In this document: positions 44,546-52,444 of the stretch, in pieces
Position numbering within the stretch: the first letter of the stretch is position 1
Layout: each line of letters begins with the position of its first letter
Source of the DNA: CAWGOF01 sp963824225
Lineage (GTDB): Bacteria > Acidobacteriota > Polarisedimenticolia > Polarisedimenticolales > Polarisedimenticolaceae
DNA: 64,000 bases
Direction of reading: 5' to 3'
NCBI GenBank assembly: GCA_963824225.1
Contig: CAWGOF010000001.1
Location: 1 to 64,000 of the forward strand
Made by a program: the position numbers and the translations under genes
The notes under the pieces: model-generated
What the model was told of the DNA's origin: nothing
Database searches by the model: none
What the model saw: only the letters and a program-made list of their open reading frames with translations

Positions 44546-45271
44546 ATGATGGACACGCGCGAGATCGCACCGGGTCTGTGGCGTTGGACCGCCGCGCATC
44601 CGAGCTGGACGAAAGCGAACGATCGACCGGACGGCTGGGGCCAATTCGTCGGGTCGATCTACTACGAGCCCGAGCCGCCCGGCGATGCGCTGGTGTTGAT
44701 CGATCCGCTCGCGCCGGCGGCCGACACGGACGATGCCGCGCGGTTCTGGGCCGCGCTCGAGCGCGACGTGAGCCGCGCCGCGCTGCCGGTCGCGATCCTG
44801 GTGAGCAACCGGTTCCACGGTCGGAGCGCGCGCGAGATCTATCAGCGGTTCTCCGGGAGTGTCGGAGCGACCGTGCACGTGCCCGTGGGTGCCGAGGGCC
44901 AGGTCGCGTGCGACCCGACGCACGTGTTCGAGCCCGGCGACTCGCTGCCCGGCGGCGTCGCCCCGCACTTCCTCGACCTCGGCGGTCCGGACGAGCCGGA
45001 GGTCGCGTTCCACCTGGCCCCGCACCGCGCGCTGGTGTTCGCCGACGCGGTGCTCGGAGCCGGCGGGGGAGAGGTCCGCGTCGCTCCGCCATCGTGGAGC
45101 GGGGACGGCGCGGCGCGCGAGCGCTACGCGACGCATTTTCGGCCGTCGGTCGAGCGGCTGTTGGCGCTCGACCCGATCCTGCTCCTGACGTCCCACGGAG
45201 AGCCGGCGCTCGACCGCGGCCGCGAGCGGCTCGCCGCGGCACTCCGCGGGCCGGCGTGGGGCGAGACGTAG
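44546..45271 (+). CDS. Metallo-beta-lactamase-fold-like protein with a degenerate metal site
   Basis: A 241-residue protein whose opening (IAPGLWRWTAAHPSW, then DALVLIDPLAP) and later ALVFADAVLGAG and ILLLTSHGEPAL follow the layout of MBL-fold hydrolases. The usual HxHxDH zinc motif is missing: the equivalent loop reads SNRFHGRSAREIY, keeping at most one histidine. It may have lost metal catalysis or bind metal differently. The start is ATG 44546 (a second ATG follows), with TACCGT at about 44536-44541 as a -10-like element. Confidence 0.7.
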   Translation: MMDTREIAPGLWRWTAAHPSWTKANDRPDGWGQFVGSIYYEPEPPGDALVLIDPLAPAADTDDAARFWAALERDVSRAALPVAILVSNRFHGRSAREIYQRFSGSVGATVHVPVGAEGQVACDPTHVFEPGDSLPGGVAPHFLDLGGPDEPEVAFHLAPHRALVFADAVLGAGGGEVRVAPPSWSGDGAARERYATHFRPSVERLLALDPILLLTSHGEPALDRGRERLAAALRGPAWGET

Positions 45272-45294
45272 TTCGTTACCGAAGGAGGCTGTCG

Positions 45295-45675
45295 ATGTCG
45301 AACCCGTCCTCGTCGCGCGCGGTCGTCCGGCGCGCGGACGCCGTCGAGCGGCGCACGGTCGACGCCGGGACCGCGACCGAGACCCAGGTTCTGCTCGGTC
45401 CCCCGGAGGGCGTGCCGCACTTCTTTCTGCGCCGGTTCGTGATGGGTGCCGGGGGCGGCATGCCGCGGCACACGAACACGGTCGAGCACGAGCAGTACGT
45501 GCTGCGTGGACGGGCGCGCATCGTCATCGGCGACGAGACGCACGACGTCGCAGCGGGACACGTGCTGTACATCCCGGCGGGCGCGCCGCACTCCTACGCC
45601 GTCGTCGAGGCGCCGTTCGAATTCCTGTGCATCGTTCCCAACGCCCCCGACCGCATCGAGATCCTCGACCGCTGA
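45295..45675 (+). CDS. Cupin-domain protein
   Basis: A 126-residue single cupin. Motif 1 is seen in MPRHTNTVEHEQYVLRG (H, H, E) and motif 2 in PAGAPHSYAVVEAP (H). The metal ligands are therefore present. Small cupins of this type bind a metal and act as sensors, isomerases or dioxygenases; the substrate is unknown. AAGGAGG precedes ATG 45295. Confidence 0.88.
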   Translation: MSNPSSSRAVVRRADAVERRTVDAGTATETQVLLGPPEGVPHFFLRRFVMGAGGGMPRHTNTVEHEQYVLRGRARIVIGDETHDVAAGHVLYIPAGAPHSYAVVEAPFEFLCIVPNAPDRIEILDR

Positions 45676-45679
45676 CGCC

Positions 45680-46273
45680 GTGACGGACCGCTTCGCTCTC
45701 GCGGTGACGCTCGTCCTCGCGTCGATCGGGCTGCCGTGCGTGGCCGAGGACACGCGCGTCGCGGACGACACGTGTGTCGCGGACGACGCCAGCGGCTCGC
45801 CCGGCGTCGAGGAGGTCCGGGCGAACGACGCGCGCACCGAGCGCCGGGCGTTCGTCGTCGGGCGCGCACGGATCTCCGTGCCCCAGGAGGTGTCGGTCGC
45901 CGTGGCGGGCCTGTTCGTGCGCCAACCGGTCGATCACGTCTGCGTGACCACGTGCTACTTCCGCGGCCTGCTCGTGCAGGTCGAGCCCGGACTCGCCGGG
46001 GGGCAGATCGCGGCAGGGTACGCGGTCGTCGCCGGCGAGACGCGGACGACGCCGCGCCTCGTGCGCGCGGTCCACGTCGGCTACGCGTTCAAGGGCGCGC
46101 TCCTGCGCACGTGGGGCGACGAGGTCGACCCGCCCGACGCGACGTGGCTCGGGCCCGAGGCCGAGTTCACGATCGTCAAGGTGAACTTCAGTCTGGGCGC
46201 GTTCCGCCGCATCTCCGGGAGCGCGGACGGCGATCGCTGGCTCGTCTCGGGCGGCATCGGCTGGGGGTTCTGA
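45680..46273 (+). CDS. Exported protein of unknown function
   Basis: A 197-residue product from GTG 45680 with a signal peptide (TDRFALAVTLVLASIGLPCV). The first mature residues come from an 18-base tandem repeat at 45749-45784 (encoding DTRVAD-DTCVAD). The rest alternates strands, such as HVCVTTCYFRGLLVQVEPGL and AEFTIVKVNFSLGAFRRISG, and ends in an aromatic residue (GGIGWGF). This pattern is compatible with a small beta-barrel. I recognise no family. It precedes another exported unknown by one base. Confidence 0.6.
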   Translation: MTDRFALAVTLVLASIGLPCVAEDTRVADDTCVADDASGSPGVEEVRANDARTERRAFVVGRARISVPQEVSVAVAGLFVRQPVDHVCVTTCYFRGLLVQVEPGLAGGQIAAGYAVVAGETRTTPRLVRAVHVGYAFKGALLRTWGDEVDPPDATWLGPEAEFTIVKVNFSLGAFRRISGSADGDRWLVSGGIGWGF

Positions 46274-46274
46274 C

Positions 46275-47267
46275 GTGCGGCGCCGGGGCGTGGCTCGGAT
46301 CGGTCTCTCGGTCGCGATCCTCGTGCCGTGCGCGCAGTCGACCCGGGCGCTCGAGACCGACCAGTTCTACACGTGGGGCCGGGAGCTGGCCGACTCGACC
46401 GCGGCGTTGAACGCGCGGGTCAACGCCGACATCGAAGACGTGTTGAACGACCTGCGGCGGAGCGGCAAGGTGCCGGAGTGCGCCGACGTCCGACAGCGTC
46501 TGGCCGGGAAGTTCCGGTTCCTGATCTTCGGACCGGTCGAGGTGTGGGCCGCCCACTCGTCGCTCGTCGCGCGCATCCCGGCCACGCCGGCCGAGGAGCT
46601 CGCGTATCGCCAGGCCAGCGTGTATCGCCGGATGTCGGCCCTCGACCCGGCGGGCTGGCTCCCGATCACCACGACGATCTCGCTGAACGGCGTGCGCCTC
46701 GGCACGGACAAGCTGACCCACTTCTTCAACGAGGGGCACTACTATTTCCACTGGTACGAGGGCGCGCGGCGACACGACGTGCCCTACGATCCCGCGGCCG
46801 TCGATCGCGCGATCCGCCGCGGCATCTTCACCGAGCGCACGCTGCTGGGGAAAGCCGCGTCGGGCGTGTTCTCGACCGCCGACCTCGAGGCCAACTACGA
46901 GGGGATGCAGTTCTTCATCGGGCTGTGCGACGGCGCGACGCCGCAGCTCGAGCGCACCGCTTCTGGCTGGCGCCTCGTGCGGCCGTTCGACTGGCGCGAC
47001 TACGTCACGCCGGAATGGGACGAATCGTGGCAGCCGTCGATCTACAGCCGGCGACGCTGGCGCGAGGTCGCGCCCGAGCTGCGCCGGTACTGCAAGTGGC
47101 TCGATGACCCGTGGGTCGTGGCCCAGCGCGCGGCGTACCGCGACCGGGACCGCCGGACGATCACCGAGGAGCGCATGCTGACCCTCGTCCGGGGCGGCAA
47201 GCTCCCGGATCCCGTCGAGTTCGGGATCGAGCGCGCGTGCGGCGCGTACCGGTATCCCGGGCCGTGA
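46275..47267 (+). CDS. Exported protein of unknown function
   Basis: A 330-residue product from GTG 46275, directly after the previous stop, with a signal peptide (ending about residue 26, STRALETD). The mature protein is rich in Tyr, Trp and His, with a notable segment GTDKLTHFFNEGHYYFHWYE whose spaced His and Glu residues could bind metal. It has one cysteine pair candidate (C at GKVPECADV and late ERACGAYRY). I do not recognise a family. The tandem arrangement suggests it works with the preceding exported protein. Confidence 0.65.
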   Translation: MRRRGVARIGLSVAILVPCAQSTRALETDQFYTWGRELADSTAALNARVNADIEDVLNDLRRSGKVPECADVRQRLAGKFRFLIFGPVEVWAAHSSLVARIPATPAEELAYRQASVYRRMSALDPAGWLPITTTISLNGVRLGTDKLTHFFNEGHYYFHWYEGARRHDVPYDPAAVDRAIRRGIFTERTLLGKAASGVFSTADLEANYEGMQFFIGLCDGATPQLERTASGWRLVRPFDWRDYVTPEWDESWQPSIYSRRRWREVAPELRRYCKWLDDPWVVAQRAAYRDRDRRTITEERMLTLVRGGKLPDPVEFGIERACGAYRYPGP

Positions 47268-47322
47268 AGCTCGTTGGGGACTTGTGTGGCATGATGACCG
47301 GCCGAGCCGCCGGAGCGATTCC

Positions 47323-48120
47323 GTGAGCGCCACGCAGATCCACGCGACCGCGATCGTGTCCCCTCGCGCCGAGCTCGGCCCGGGGGTCGAGATCGGTCCG
47401 TTCTCGATCGTCGCCGACGACGTGATCATCGGCAAGGGCACGGTCATCGGCCCGCACGTGCAGATCGAGCGTTGGACGGTGCTGGGCGAGGACAATCGCG
47501 TGTTCTTCGGCTCGTCGATCGGCAACCCGTCGAAGGATCTCAAGTACCGCGGCTGGCGCAGCTGGACGCGCATCGGGGATCGAAACACGCTGCGCGAGTA
47601 CGTGTCGGTGTCGCGGGCGACGTTCGAGGAAGCGGCGACGGTCATCGGCGACGACAACCTGATCATGAACTGGACGAACATCGACCACGACTGCGTCGTG
47701 GGGCACCGTACGATCATGGCCACGCTGGCCACGCTCGGGGGCCACGTGACGATCGAGGATGACGCACGGATCGGGGCCCAGGCGGCGTTCCATCCGTTCG
47801 TCCGCGTCGGCCGGATGGCGATGGCCGGCGGGTGCTCCAAGTTCGTGCAGGACATCCCGCCGTACACCGTGGCCGACGGGCACCCGGCGCGCGTGCGCGC
47901 GCTCAACGTGGTCGGGCTGCGCACGTCCCGTGTGAACCCGCTGTCCAAGCTGCCGCCCGAGACGATCCGCTCGCTGAAGAAGGCGTTCCACGCGCTGTTC
48001 CGCTCGAAGCTCCCGCTGGCCGAGGCCGCGGCCCGGGCCCGCCGCGAGGCCGGGGACGATCCCGCCGTCGAGTACCTGATCTCGTTCGTCGAGCGCTCCT
48101 CGCGCGGGGTCGCGCGCTAG
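47323..48120 (+). CDS. lpxA: UDP-N-acetylglucosamine acyltransferase (LpxA)
   Basis: A 265-residue left-handed beta-helix acyltransferase that starts lipid A synthesis. Hexapeptide repeats run from IHATAIVSPRAELGPGVEIG to about residue 190, with LpxA-specific GSSIGNPSKDLKYRGWRS, RNTLREYVSVSRATFEEAAT and NLIMNWTNIDHDCVVGHRTI (catalytic His region), then the helical C-terminus. GTG 47323 is used. TGG-CATGAT at 47287-47295 is a possible extended -10. It is found without lpxD, fabZ or lpxB neighbours, unlike the common operon. Confidence 0.93.
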   Translation: MSATQIHATAIVSPRAELGPGVEIGPFSIVADDVIIGKGTVIGPHVQIERWTVLGEDNRVFFGSSIGNPSKDLKYRGWRSWTRIGDRNTLREYVSVSRATFEEAATVIGDDNLIMNWTNIDHDCVVGHRTIMATLATLGGHVTIEDDARIGAQAAFHPFVRVGRMAMAGGCSKFVQDIPPYTVADGHPARVRALNVVGLRTSRVNPLSKLPPETIRSLKKAFHALFRSKLPLAEAAARARREAGDDPAVEYLISFVERSSRGVAR

Positions 48121-48267
48121 CACGCAGTCGCCGCACGACGCAGCGCCGAATCACACGGACTTCGCCCGCGCCGGGTCTGTTCACCCACCCCATCGGCCGT
48201 ATCGAGATTCCACGGGCGGCGGCACATCGCTTGCACACCCTCGATCCGATCGTGCGAGAGAAGACGT

Positions 48268-48288
48268 GGACCCACACAACGTGGGTCC
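48268..48288. promoter_or_regulatory. Perfect hairpin in the leader of the multicopper oxidase gene
   Basis: GGACCCAC, ACAAC loop, GTGGGTCC: a perfect eight-base stem. It lies 34 bases before the ATG at 48323, upstream of the GGGGGA ribosome site. No U-run follows, so it may be a leader regulatory hairpin or a weak terminator of lpxA. The rest of the 202-base gap (48121-48322) shows no gene. Confidence 0.5.
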
Positions 48289-48322
48289 GGTGGGCCATCT
48301 CGCCCGCATAGGGGGAATTCGG

Positions 48323-49591
48323 ATGAGACAACACACGCTGGGTGTTCTCGCCCTCGGTCTCGCGATCGCGCTGGGCGCTGGGTCGGCGGCCGCGGAGGTG
48401 CGGAGCTACACGCTCTACGCCACCGACGGCTACGTGACGATGGGTGATGGCAACGTGGTCTACGTCTTCGGGTTCAACGACACCGGAGTGAAGGGCCAGG
48501 TTCAGCTACCGGCGCCGCTCGTGTGGGGCAACGTCGGCGACGAGATCCGCATGACGCTCGTCAACCTCGGGTTCAAGTACCGGCCGGATCTCGAGGACCC
48601 GCACACGATCCACCTCCACGGCGTCCACGTCGTCCCGTACTACGACGGGTTCCCCGAATCCTCGTTCACGATCCCGATGGACGAGTCGTTCACCTACCGG
48701 TTCATGGCCCACAGCGAAGGCTCGTTCATGTACCACTGCCACGTCGAGGCGGTCGAGCACGTGCAGATGGGGATGTACGGTCCGCTCGTCGTCTACGGCG
48801 GGAGCCAGAAGAAGATCTACGGCCGGCCGTACGAGAAGGAGTACATCTGGATGGTCTCCGAGATCGACACGCGCTGGCATCGCTCGCTCGAGCCCGGCGC
48901 GCCCGAGCTCGAGATCCCCGAGATCGAGCAGACCTGGCCGCCGATCGACTCCGACGAGTGGATCCGAGTCAACTACCGCCCGGACTACTGGACGATCAAC
49001 GGGATGACGTTCCCCGACACGATCCGCAGCGGGAGCGAGCTGCCGCTCTTGACGCACGACCCGAACGATCCGTCGTTCGTTGTCGGGATCCAGAACGGGA
49101 TCTTCGTCGCCAACGGCCAGCCGGCTCACGACGGCCTCCGGCAGTCGGCGCTGGTGGACACGGTGCCCGACGAGCCGGTGCTCGTGCGGCTGATCAACAT
49201 CGGTTATGAGGCCCATCCGCTCCATCTGCACGGCCAGCATTTCGAGCTCATCGCATCGGACGCGCGGCCGCTGCCGCACATCCAGGAGACCGGACGCAAG
49301 GGGGCGACGCCGGCGTTCGAGAAGTTCACCGTGCTGATCGGCTCGGGCGAGACGTACGACACGATCGTCAAGTTCGATCCCGAGAACCTGTGCATGAGCC
49401 AGCAGCTCGTGCCGGAGCCCGAGGAAGCGCCGGTGCCCGCAGAGTTCGTGGCGCCGCTGTACGATCCGGCGGGACCGTACTACTTCCCGATGCACTGTCA
49501 CGACGACTACCACGTGACGGATCAGGGCGTCTACCCGGCGGGCATGGCCACGCTGCTGCGGGTCGCGCGGCCCGTCTGCACGGCGCCGTGA
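48323..49591 (+). CDS. Two-domain multicopper oxidase
   Basis: A 422-residue periplasmic oxidase with a signal peptide (MRQHTLGVLALGLAIALGAG...). Copper motifs: HTIHLHGVHVVPYYDG and YHCHVEAVEHVQMGM in the first domain; HPLHLHGQHFELIASD and MHCHDDYHVTDQGVYPAGM in the second. These are the HxH and HCH motifs of the trinuclear and type 1 sites. The cysteine-containing motif occurs in both domains, which would fit the type A two-domain oxidases. It likely oxidises phenols or metal ions; the natural substrate is unknown. The stop overlaps the next lipoprotein start (GTGA). Confidence 0.9.
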   Translation: MRQHTLGVLALGLAIALGAGSAAAEVRSYTLYATDGYVTMGDGNVVYVFGFNDTGVKGQVQLPAPLVWGNVGDEIRMTLVNLGFKYRPDLEDPHTIHLHGVHVVPYYDGFPESSFTIPMDESFTYRFMAHSEGSFMYHCHVEAVEHVQMGMYGPLVVYGGSQKKIYGRPYEKEYIWMVSEIDTRWHRSLEPGAPELEIPEIEQTWPPIDSDEWIRVNYRPDYWTINGMTFPDTIRSGSELPLLTHDPNDPSFVVGIQNGIFVANGQPAHDGLRQSALVDTVPDEPVLVRLINIGYEAHPLHLHGQHFELIASDARPLPHIQETGRKGATPAFEKFTVLIGSGETYDTIVKFDPENLCMSQQLVPEPEEAPVPAEFVAPLYDPAGPYYFPMHCHDDYHVTDQGVYPAGMATLLRVARPVCTAP

Positions 49592-49986
49592 CGACGCGAC
49601 GCGTCGGTCTCGCGCTGGCGATGCTGGTGCTCTTCGCCTGTACGAGCGCGCCTCGTCTCGCGCCGCGCGGCGCCGAGCACGGCATCGAGGTCGTCGCGAT
49701 CCGGCTGACCGGCGGCGGCGACCTCGCCAAACTCGAGTACCGCGTCATCGACCTCGAGAAGGCCCGCCGCGCGCTCGGCGGTGACCTGTCGATCGTCGGA
49801 ACGAACGTCACGACGCCGCTGCCCGTGCTCTCGGCGGGCCGGCTCGGCGCGCTGCGCCAGCGCCCGAGTGCCACAGGCAAGCGACAGTACGTCCTGTTCC
49901 GCAACGCCGGTCTCGTGCTACGTCCGGGCGACACCGCGGCGCTGCTCGTCGGGGACGAGCGGGTCGAGGGGATCCCGGTGTCCTAG
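49588..49986 (+). CDS. Small lipoprotein of unknown function
   Basis: A 132-residue product from GTG 49588, coupled to the multicopper oxidase. The N-terminus has a lipobox (LAMLVLFACTSAP). The mature part includes VVAIRLTGGGDLAKLEYRVI and RQYVLFRNAGLVLRPGDTAA, which read as a small beta-sandwich. I recognise no family. Coupling suggests it helps the oxidase, for instance as a copper-binding or anchoring partner, but no Met- or His-rich copper motif is visible. Confidence 0.65.
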   Translation: MTTRRVGLALAMLVLFACTSAPRLAPRGAEHGIEVVAIRLTGGGDLAKLEYRVIDLEKARRALGGDLSIVGTNVTTPLPVLSAGRLGALRQRPSATGKRQYVLFRNAGLVLRPGDTAALLVGDERVEGIPVS

Positions 49987-49989
49987 TCC

Positions 49990-51315
49990 ATGGCGCGACC
50001 CGGGCGTTCGAGGTGGGTGCTGTGGGCCGTGCTCGCGAGCACGGCCCACGGGGCGCAGTGGACCGTGGACGACGACGGTCCGGCGGACTTCCCGTCGGTG
50101 CGCGCGGCGGTGAACGCGCCGTACGTCCTGTCGGGTGACACGATCCTCGTCCGGCCCGGACGGTACGTCGGTCTCGTGACCCTGTCGACCAAGGACCTGG
50201 CGATCGTCGCCGAGGCGGGACCGTTCTTCACGATTCTCGACGCCGAGCGCCAGGGCTCGGTCGTGTCGCTCGAGGGCCGGAGCGCCGCCACGCGGATCGA
50301 GGGGTTCACGCTGACCGGCGGGCAGAGCGACGTCGGCGGGGGCGTGTGGATCTTCGGCGGGGCGCCGGTGATCACGCGCAACGTGATCGTGGGCAACGAG
50401 GCGATCGGCGGCTATCTGGGCTACGGCTACGGCGGCGGCATCGAGGTCTACTCCGCCGCTCCGACGATCACGCACAACGTGATCCGGGAGAACTCGGCTC
50501 TCGACGGGGGTGGCGGTATCGACGTGTATTACGCCGGGCCGTCGACGCCCGACACGTGCTGCCCGCTGATCGAGCGCAACACGATCGCCGACAACGTGGT
50601 GACGAGCCCGAGCGGCCGGGGAGGGGGTGTGCTCGTGTTCGCCTCGGGTCCCACGATCCGCGCGAGCATCCTCGTCGGGAACCGTGCCGCCGCGGGTGGC
50701 GGGCTGTTCGTCGAGAAGGTGCAGGGAACGGCGGACATGCCGGACGTCACGAACGGAATCGTGTTCGCCAACGTCCCCGACGCCTCCGACTCGAACGGCG
50801 CGTGGCGGCTGCCGAGCACGAACCGGGAGATCGACCCGCGTCTCGCTCCAGGCCCCGGCGGCACCGCGTGGCCGCGCTCGGACTCGCCGGCGCTCGACGT
50901 CCTGGCCGGCGCGACCACGATCGTCGATCTCACCGGCCTGCCCGCGATGGTGGATTCGAACCTCGACGGCATCGCGGCGGCCGACGTCGGAGCGATCGAG
51001 GGGCGCGGCGAGATCACCGATCTCAGGCTCGCCCGGCATGCGAGCTGGCCCTGGGCCTCGGTGCTCGTGTGGGACGGTCTGGTCTCGGCCACGGCGCACT
51101 ATCACGTCCTGCGCGACACGCCGGGGCCGTTCAACTCCCAGGGCGATCTGTGTCTCGCGGCGGTCGCCGCGACGACGTGGGTCGACACCGAGGCTCCCGC
51201 GGACGGGGTTGCATTTTTCTATCTGGTCGTCGGGCACCATGCGGTGGTCGGCTCCGCGGGAGCGCGCAGCGACGGCACGCCGCGGCCGGTCGCGGGAGCC
51301 TGCTCGGGGGAGTGA
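49990..51315 (+). CDS. Exported right-handed beta-helix protein
   Basis: A 441-residue product with a signal peptide (RSRWVLWAVLASTAHG). Residues about 60-260 are parallel beta-helix rungs with repeated GGG, N-x-V/I and I-x-x-N patterns, such as GGAPVITRNVIVGNEAIGG and SAAPTITHNVIRENSALDGG. The family includes pectate-lyase-like and surface proteins. No clear catalytic residues can be set, so binding rather than cleavage is possible. The C-terminal region (about 340-441) may form a separate small domain. A 28-base perfect palindrome lies in the signal-peptide codons. Confidence 0.8.
   Translation: MARPGRSRWVLWAVLASTAHGAQWTVDDDGPADFPSVRAAVNAPYVLSGDTILVRPGRYVGLVTLSTKDLAIVAEAGPFFTILDAERQGSVVSLEGRSAATRIEGFTLTGGQSDVGGGVWIFGGAPVITRNVIVGNEAIGGYLGYGYGGGIEVYSAAPTITHNVIRENSALDGGGGIDVYYAGPSTPDTCCPLIERNTIADNVVTSPSGRGGGVLVFASGPTIRASILVGNRAAAGGGLFVEKVQGTADMPDVTNGIVFANVPDASDSNGAWRLPSTNREIDPRLAPGPGGTAWPRSDSPALDVLAGATTIVDLTGLPAMVDSNLDGIAAADVGAIEGRGEITDLRLARHASWPWASVLVWDGLVSATAHYHVLRDTPGPFNSQGDLCLAAVAATTWVDTEAPADGVAFFYLVVGHHAVVGSAGARSDGTPRPVAGACSGE
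50022..50049. repeat. 28-base perfect palindrome
   Basis: GTGGGCCGTGCTCG is followed without spacer by its exact reverse complement. The arms of 14 bases are far longer than chance gives and code for the signal peptide of the beta-helix protein (WAVLASTAHG). It can fold into an mRNA hairpin or bind a dimeric protein. Confidence 0.85.
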
Positions 51316-51329
51316 CGCAGGCGGTGCGC

Positions 51330-51335
51330 TAGACT
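51330..51335 (+). promoter_or_regulatory. -10-like element before the CgeB-like gene
   Basis: TAGACT within GCGCTAGACT, nine bases before the ATG at 51345, implying a leaderless mRNA. The same ten bases occur in the rrf2/suf upstream region on the other strand. Confidence 0.4.
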
Positions 51336-51344
51336 GCACCGCCC

Positions 51345-52435
51345 ATGAGCCGCACGCGCGTCCTTCTCGTCGGCCAGTCGGTCTACGATTCGGTCATCGA
51401 CTCCTACCGCCGGGCCCTGAGCGCGTACTACGACGTCCGCGTGTTCGATCCGTTCGTCGTTCTGGGCCGCCTGGGCCACGCGCTGGGCCCGGTGTGGTCG
51501 AGCCGGCTGACGAATGCGGTGCAGCTCGTATCGCGCGCCGTGGTGCGCGAGCCGCTCGCTGCGGCCGAGGCGCGCCTCGCGCGGAGCGCGCGGGAGTTCG
51601 CGCCCGACCTCGTGCTGGTGACGTGCATCGAGTCGCTGCGCCCGCACGTCGTGCGCGGGTTGCGCGCCGGGAACGCCCGGTGCAAGGTCTTCGGCGTGTT
51701 CTCCGATCACATCGCGAACTTCGGCCGGGGCTACTTCTTCGCCGCGGACTACGACGCCCTGTTCTTCAAGGACCGGTACATCGTGGACAAGCTGCGGGCC
51801 AAGCTCGGCTGGACCCACGTGTACTACCTGCCGCAGGCGTGCGACCGGGTGCTGCACGACACGCTGCCGCTCGAGCCGGCGGATCGCGAGCGCTACGGCT
51901 GCGACATCAGCCTGGCCGGCAACCCGTACCTGTTCCGCAACGAGAGCCTGCGCCCGCTCATCGGCCGCGACATGAAGATCTGGGGCCCGCCCCCCCACGG
52001 TGGGTCGACCATCCCGCGACACGACACTTCACCGGGCGCTACGTCAGCGGGCCGGAGAAGTGCAAGGCGATGCTCGCGGCGAAGATCGTCCTGAACCAGA
52101 ACCACTACGCCGAGATCGCCGGGACCAACAAGCGCACGTTCGAGGTCGCGGCGATCGGCGCGTTTCAGCTGACCGACACGCCCGCGATCCGCGACGTGTT
52201 CGACCCCGAGACCGAGGTCGCGTGTTTCGATACGCAGCGCGAGATGGTCGAGCGCGTGGATCATTACCTCGGCGTTCCGGAGGTCCGCGCGGCGATGGCG
52301 GCGCGGGCGCACGCGCGGGCCCACGCCGAGCACACCTACGAGCACCGGTTCACCGCGCATCTCGTCCCGCTCGGCCTGACGCCGCCGGCGAGCTTTCCGG
52401 TCCAGCCGGAATCGCTCGTGGTTCGCGCGGTCTGA
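51345..52435 (+). CDS. CgeB-like glycosyltransferase, reading frame broken
   Basis: The N-terminal part (SRTRVLLVGQSVYDSVIDSY, CKVFGVFSDHIANFGRGYFF, then VYYLPQACDRVLHDTLPLEP) and the C-terminal part (GRYVSGPEKCKAMLAAKIVL, TNKRTFEVAAIGAFQLTDTP) match CgeB-type glycosyltransferases. They lie in different frames. The switch is at a run of seven C around 51989-51996 (after KIWGP). Relative to the first part the second is shifted by +2, equal to two +1 shifts or one missing base. The C-run makes a homopolymer length error or phase variation possible. The corrected product is about 363 residues. Confidence 0.75.
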
Positions 52436-52444
52436 GGCGCGGCG

